Below are positions 59,764 to 64,000 of a DNA stretch of 64,000 bases, piece after piece; the stretch's first letter is position 1; the number at the start of each line of letters is the position of its first letter. This DNA comes from Gaeumannomyces sp. JS-464. Its lineage: Eukaryota > Ascomycota > Sordariomycetes > Magnaporthales > Magnaporthaceae. Position numbers and translations under genes: made by a program. Under the pieces are notes generated by a model that was not told the DNA's origin, ran no database searches, and saw only the letters and a program-made list of their open reading frames with translations. Location of the stretch: positions 3,906,001-3,970,000 of the forward strand of contig NGZR01000005.1 in NCBI GenBank assembly GCA_002197995.1, read 5' to 3'.

Positions 59764-61665
59764 CGCGGCGACTAGACCAAGTAAATAAGTGACGCCCCAG
59801 ACGGCTGGCTCCAGGATCCGGACAAATACCCAAAAGGGTGGCGTGTCGGCGAAGATATACCGTCTCGTGGTCCTGGGATCTCTGTATATCTGTTCCAGCT
59901 CGGCCTCGCTTGGCCCAGGTGAGGCGAAGGAGAGGATGTGATGTTGGATTCAGGGCAACGGACGATGCCAGAAAGTATTGAAGAGCAAAAAGGCGATACG
60001 GAGGTAAGAATGAGCGCCCCAAGATAGGCCAATACGGCAACGGGATTCGTCGGCCGACCAGGAGGGAGACACAAGAGGAGAGAGCACGTGCTACAGGACG
60101 GAGTCGCAGTTGCCTCTGAGGATATGCAAGCGGTCGGGTCCTAGAAGCATTGTTTGCCAGTGACGGTGTGAGTGTATAACCAGGAGGGGGAGCCGCCGAT
60201 GCTTGCCGACCACAGGGTGAAGGAATGCGAATCGAGGCAGGAATCAGAGGCGTTGATAACAGAGGAGCAAAGTTGGCTGGTGGTAGGTAGGTCGGCAGGA
60301 CGGGATGGGGAAGGTATGGGATGGGAGAGATGGGTGGACGAGTGGATTGGCGAGCTAAAGTCGCCCGCGCCTGGACCAGGGTCTGGCAGCGATGCCCGGG
60401 CACGCGGCGTTCTGGAGGTAACTTTGGGGGAGCAGGGAGGGAGGGACCTCAGGGAAAGCCTAGGCAGTCTTTCCGGACGGGCACTGGAGCCGGTATGGAA
60501 AAGGGTCCGGCTGGGGGAGCATCAGGGCCGCCGTGCCCCCTCGTCTGGTCGATCAGGGGAACAGGACGGCCAGCCAGTCCTGCCGGGCGTCCACCTATGG
60601 GCCCAAAGCCACCTAGGTACCTGCCACCTACGTAGGTGTCCAGTCTGCCCGCTGCTGGCCTGCTGGCCATCCAGACACCGCTCTCTACCTGCTTGTCCAG
60701 GTACCTCGACCGCCAGGAAGGCATCTTCTGGGCAGGAAACGTGCAACGTTTGGCTCCCGGGGGGCAGCGTCGACATTGGCGGTCGAACGTCGTCTTTATC
60801 AGCCAATCAGAATCGAGTATTCGACCACGTTGGTCGAGAATTGGAAACGAGGCACGCGACTGCCTTTTGGGTGGATGCCGTCTGGCCCGTGCGTCCAGCC
60901 CGTGCTCGTTTGATAGGATGTTACCCGCGATGGAACGACGGAGCCTCCGTCACAATTTCATCCATGCTTCTGAATGTCAAGCTTTTTTTTTTCTTTTCTT
61001 CAGTCCAGACACTCTCTTCCCAGAGTTGCAACCCAGGAACCCTACCAGCCCACCCCCACCCGAGGCACGAGAGCCCTCCAGCGCTCAGCACCATGAGCCG
61101 GATGCTGGGGAAGGCCTGTCCGATCCCCCACACCTCGGCTTGATTTCTGGCCATTGCTTTTGCCCACATGGCCGCCACTGGCCGTGGCAAGTCCGTAGCT
61201 ACAATTCTGCCCGAATTCGCCCTAGCTGCTTTATGGATGGAAGTCTATTCGGGTACTCCGGAAACTCCCTTGACTCGGATGCGGCCTTCCCAGCTGCAGC
61301 CCGGCCGGACCAGGAGCGTTGATGGGTATTTAGATATTCACGTCCAGTTTCCTGGAGGGATCAACCATTTCTCGTGATCGCGGACCAATACTCATGTAGT
61401 ATATAGATACGGGTATACTTGCCTATCTACTTGGGCAGGTAGGAGGGCAGGAAGTAAATGGACAGGGAGCCATCTACATAAGCGGCACACGCATGCGAAA
61501 CACAATGCCCATAACAGCAACGGGCCCACCAGGAGAGCGCCATGCACCTGTCCGCCTCGGTTGCCACTATCCAGGGACTGCGACCCACTGCCGAGACCAA
61601 ACCCGCTCGCTGGGGCAGAGCCTTGCCGGCTCCCGCTTCCGGACGGCCGACACCTCTTTGCCTCC
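59764..61665. promoter_or_regulatory. bHLH upstream region and P5CDH 3' flank
   Basis: About 1.9 kb. The side next to 59764 must hold the bHLH promoter and leader. It contains a dense cluster of palindromes at 60611-60638 and an aggtacct copy near 60705. The frame 60172-61143 has no domain and runs through this cluster. Confidence 0.5.
60611..60638. repeat. Cluster of palindromes ACCTAGGT, AGGTACCT and CACCTACGTAGGTG
   Basis: ACCTAGGT (60611-60618) overlaps AGGTACCT (60615-60622). The perfect 14-bp palindrome CACCTACGTAGGTG follows at 60625-60638. This is the densest copy of the motif family in the window. Confidence 0.85.
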
Positions 61666-63619
61666 TCAAGACAGGTTGCTGGGGTACAGCACCGACGTGG
61701 TGGTGTTAAACTCCTCCTTGATGGTGCGGACGCTGACGAATCTACCAAGGAGGTTCTGGCTGCCCGCCTTGTCGTTGGTGCCGCTGGCGCGGCCGCCGCC
61801 GAACGGTTGCTGCCCGACCACGGCCCCCGTGCTCTTGCAGTTCACGTAGAAGTTGCCCGCCGATCCTCGCAGCGCCTCCTCAGCAAACCGTATTGCCGCC
61901 CGGTCCGCCGCGAAGACCGATCCCGTCAGCCCGTACTCGGACGTCGAGTCCACCAGCTTGCACACTTCGTCAAAGGCCGCCGCCGGGTCCGCCCCGGTAT
62001 CGTCGTACACGTACACCGTCAGCACCGGCCCGAACAGCTCCATCGAGAGCAGCTTGTGCTGCGGGTCTGTCGTCTCGTAGACGGGTGCACAAAGTACCCC
62101 TTGGAGCCGTCATACTTGCCACCAGTCAGCAGCTTCAGCTTGCTGTCCGACTTGGCCTCGTCTATGACCCCGGACAGCTTCTTGAACGAGGCCTCGTGGA
62201 TCACGGGGCCCATAAAGTTGCTGTGGTCCCCAGGGTCCCCGATCTTGAGCTTCTCTGTCTCCTCTACTAGCCGCTGCTTGAGGCGAGGCCACAGCGACTT
62301 GGGCGCATACAGGCGCGACGTGGCGCTGCACTTCTGCCCCTGGTACTCGAAAGCGCCCCGGACCGTCTGCACTGCCGCGTTGTCGACGTCGGCCGACGAG
62401 TGCACCACGTGGAAGTTCTTCCCGCCTGTCTCGCCCACAATGCGCGGGTACGACACGTATCGGCCCTCACCCACGCCCGCACCCACCTGCCCGTACAGCT
62501 TGCGGAACACGGCCGTGCTGCCGGTGTAGTGCAGCGCCGCGAACTGCCGGTGCGAGAGCACCACCTTTGTCACCTCCTCCGGGTCGCCCGGCACGAACTG
62601 CACCACATCGCGCGGCAGGCCCGCCTCCAGGAGGATGTTGTAGAGCAGCCAGTTGGACCCGATGGCGAAGTCAGACGGCTTCCAGACCACCACATTCCCC
62701 AGGAGCGCCGGTGCCCCCGGGAGGTTGCCAGCAATGGCGGTGAAGTTGAAGGGCGATACGGCGTAGACGAAACCCTCGAGCGGGCGGTACTCGACGCGGT
62801 TCCACACGCCCGGCGAGTTGTGCTGCGGCTGCTGCGCATACAGCTCTTCTGCGTACTGCACGTTGAAGCGCAAAAAGTCACACAGCTCCGCTGCGGAGTC
62901 GATCTCGGCCTGCCAGGCGTTCTTTCCTTGGCCCAGCATCGTCGCCGCCATGATCTCGTAACGGTACTTGGTTGAGATGAGGTCGGCGGCCTTGAGAAAG
63001 ATGGCTGCCCGGTCATGGAACGGGAGAGACTCCCAGCTGGCCTTGGCGGCCAGTGCCGAATCGATCGCGCGGCTAACATCCTCAGGCGATGCCTTGGAGT
63101 AGGTTGCGATTACCGTCTTGTGGTCCGCGGGGTTCACCTGGGTCCCGGTCGACGACGTCTTAATCTGTACTCGCTCGGGCCCCGGTCAGACAACCAATTA
63201 CCAGGAAAGAACCACATTCCAACCATGGATGTCTACTGACCTCTTTTCCTCCAACTACAATCGGTACCTCCAGGGCGCCTTTGCTTTTGAGGGCCTCGAG
63301 GGCGGCCGTCAGCCCTTCCCGCTGGGTCGAGCCCTTCGCATAGTGTTGCTGCAATGCCACATTCTCGTGTAAGCCACGATCTAGATACGGGGCCGTCGGT
63401 CCCTGGCCCCTGAGAGATCCCGGAAAGACTCACGTTCGGCTCGTTGGCCACCTTGGGGATCTTGAACGAAGCTATGGTCGACATTCTTATCTGAGCTTTC
63501 GACAAGCCAGCTCTAGCTACTATCGGGGTCCTGTAGAGTGAATGCGGCGAGCACAAGGTCCGGGCTGTGGTTTTCGATACTAATCGCGGCAGAGAGAGGC
63601 CAATTCGCCTTGATGCCAT
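61666..63619 (-). CDS. PUT2: Delta-1-pyrroline-5-carboxylate dehydrogenase, mitochondrial
   Basis: Oxidises P5C (glutamate semialdehyde) to glutamate with NAD+, the second step of proline breakdown in the mitochondrial matrix. Exons 63434-63619, 63241-63363 and 61666-63164; introns 70 and 76 bp; about 602 residues after one base is restored. The N terminus is rich in Arg, Ser and Leu without acids (MASRRIGLSLPRLVSKTTAR), as for a mitochondrial presequence. ALDH features include VSPFNFTAIAGNLPGAPALL, VVWKPSDFA, the glutamate motif GETGGKN, the catalytic Cys in GQKCSATSRLY, and ELFGPVLTVYVYDD. The end includes GQQPFGGGRASGTNDKAG. The frame slips near 62083 at a CCC run, between KGYFVHP and VYETTDPQHKLLSMELF. 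Start at 63619 follows a short leader; the upstream frame to 63751 is probably untranslated. Confidence 0.95.
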
Positions 63620-64000
63620 TATGGAAGAAGGAAGCAGGAGGACGAGGGGAGCACGGCTTGGAGAAGTCAGGAGCTTCGGAAGCTTATTTAGTGCGTGGTA
63701 TGTTTCAGTGACACAGAAATTTCCAATTCCCGCGGCTAGCCTCAGGTACACAGTGTCTCGGCCAGGAACGTGTGAGGCAACGGAGGGAGCTCAGATTCAA
63801 GACGGGAATGCACTGGACGACGTCAGGTGGTGGCCCCAACAAAGGAACTGGCTGGACCTCCCCCTCCGCACCATCGGGCCAGCCCGACCGATAGCGCCTT
63901 TGCTAATGGGTCGCTCCTCGTGCCGGCGACGTGCGTGTGGCCGAGCCTTCGCTTTGTCGCGGCTCAACCTGCTGAGGGGTCTTGCGGGGTCAAGTCGCTG
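63620..64000. promoter_or_regulatory. Upstream region of the P5C dehydrogenase gene
   Basis: The last 381 bases should carry the promoter and leader of this reverse-strand gene. I see no second gene and no motif that I can assign. Confidence 0.5.

Noticed and set aside
60172..61143. 323-codon frame upstream of the bHLH gene
   Set aside because: No motif, passes through the palindrome cluster, and lies in the expected bHLH promoter region.
1..64000. Transposons, CRISPR arrays, secondary-metabolite cluster or viral insertions
   Set aside because: No transposase, reverse-transcriptase, PKS/NRPS or viral motif, and no terminal repeats or spaced direct repeats were visible.

Overview
The window is nuclear DNA of a filamentous ascomycete, most likely a Sordariomycete. 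Genes are interrupted by short GT-AG introns, mostly 43-170 bp, often with CTAAC-type branch sites. The proteins match Pezizomycotina orthologues such as OS-4/Ssk2, Sld3, Trs65 and a DevR/Esc1-type bHLH factor. Coding DNA is GC-rich, and intergenic DNA carries poly(A)/poly(T) and C+T tracts. There are no operons, no CRISPR array, and no mobile element or tRNA that I can support. Assignments rest on recognising protein motifs by eye; no database search was run.

Layout (- is reverse strand): MED16 (266-3322, -); HST3/HST4-like sirtuin (4875-7217, +); CHD1 remodeller (8229-13609, -); RLI1/ABCE1 (15892-18487, +); PRP40 (19986-23197, -); TRS65 (23952-26309, +); SLD3 (26887-30146, -); SSK2/OS-4 MAPKKK (31715-35950, +); DIS3/RRP44 (36972-40027, -); a 10.6-kb gene-poor stretch; RSC7/NPL6 (50665-53615, +); a doubtful membrane-protein locus (55422-56115, -); a small Arg/Asn-rich hypothetical protein (56332-56820, -); a bHLH transcription factor (58340-59763, -); and mitochondrial P5C dehydrogenase (61666-63619, -). 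The first ten genes alternate strictly -/+, giving five divergent promoter pairs.

Most genes serve core nuclear and RNA functions: transcription and chromatin (Mediator, CHD1, RSC, sirtuin, bHLH), replication initiation (SLD3), splicing (PRP40), RNA decay (DIS3) and ribosome recycling (RLI1). The rest cover membrane traffic (TRS65), osmotic-stress signalling (SSK2) and proline catabolism (P5CDH). I see no sign that they form one pathway.

The most striking irregularity is a set of 13 single-base frame breaks in eight conserved genes, mostly at short G/C runs. Several of these genes are essential in yeast, so sequence error is more likely than gene decay. I did not find a convincing new biological system. 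The best leads are the 12-nt and 27-nt micro-exons in RLI1 and CHD1, the gene-poor island upstream of RSC7, a family of short intergenic palindromes, and the two unrecognised small genes near 56 kb.
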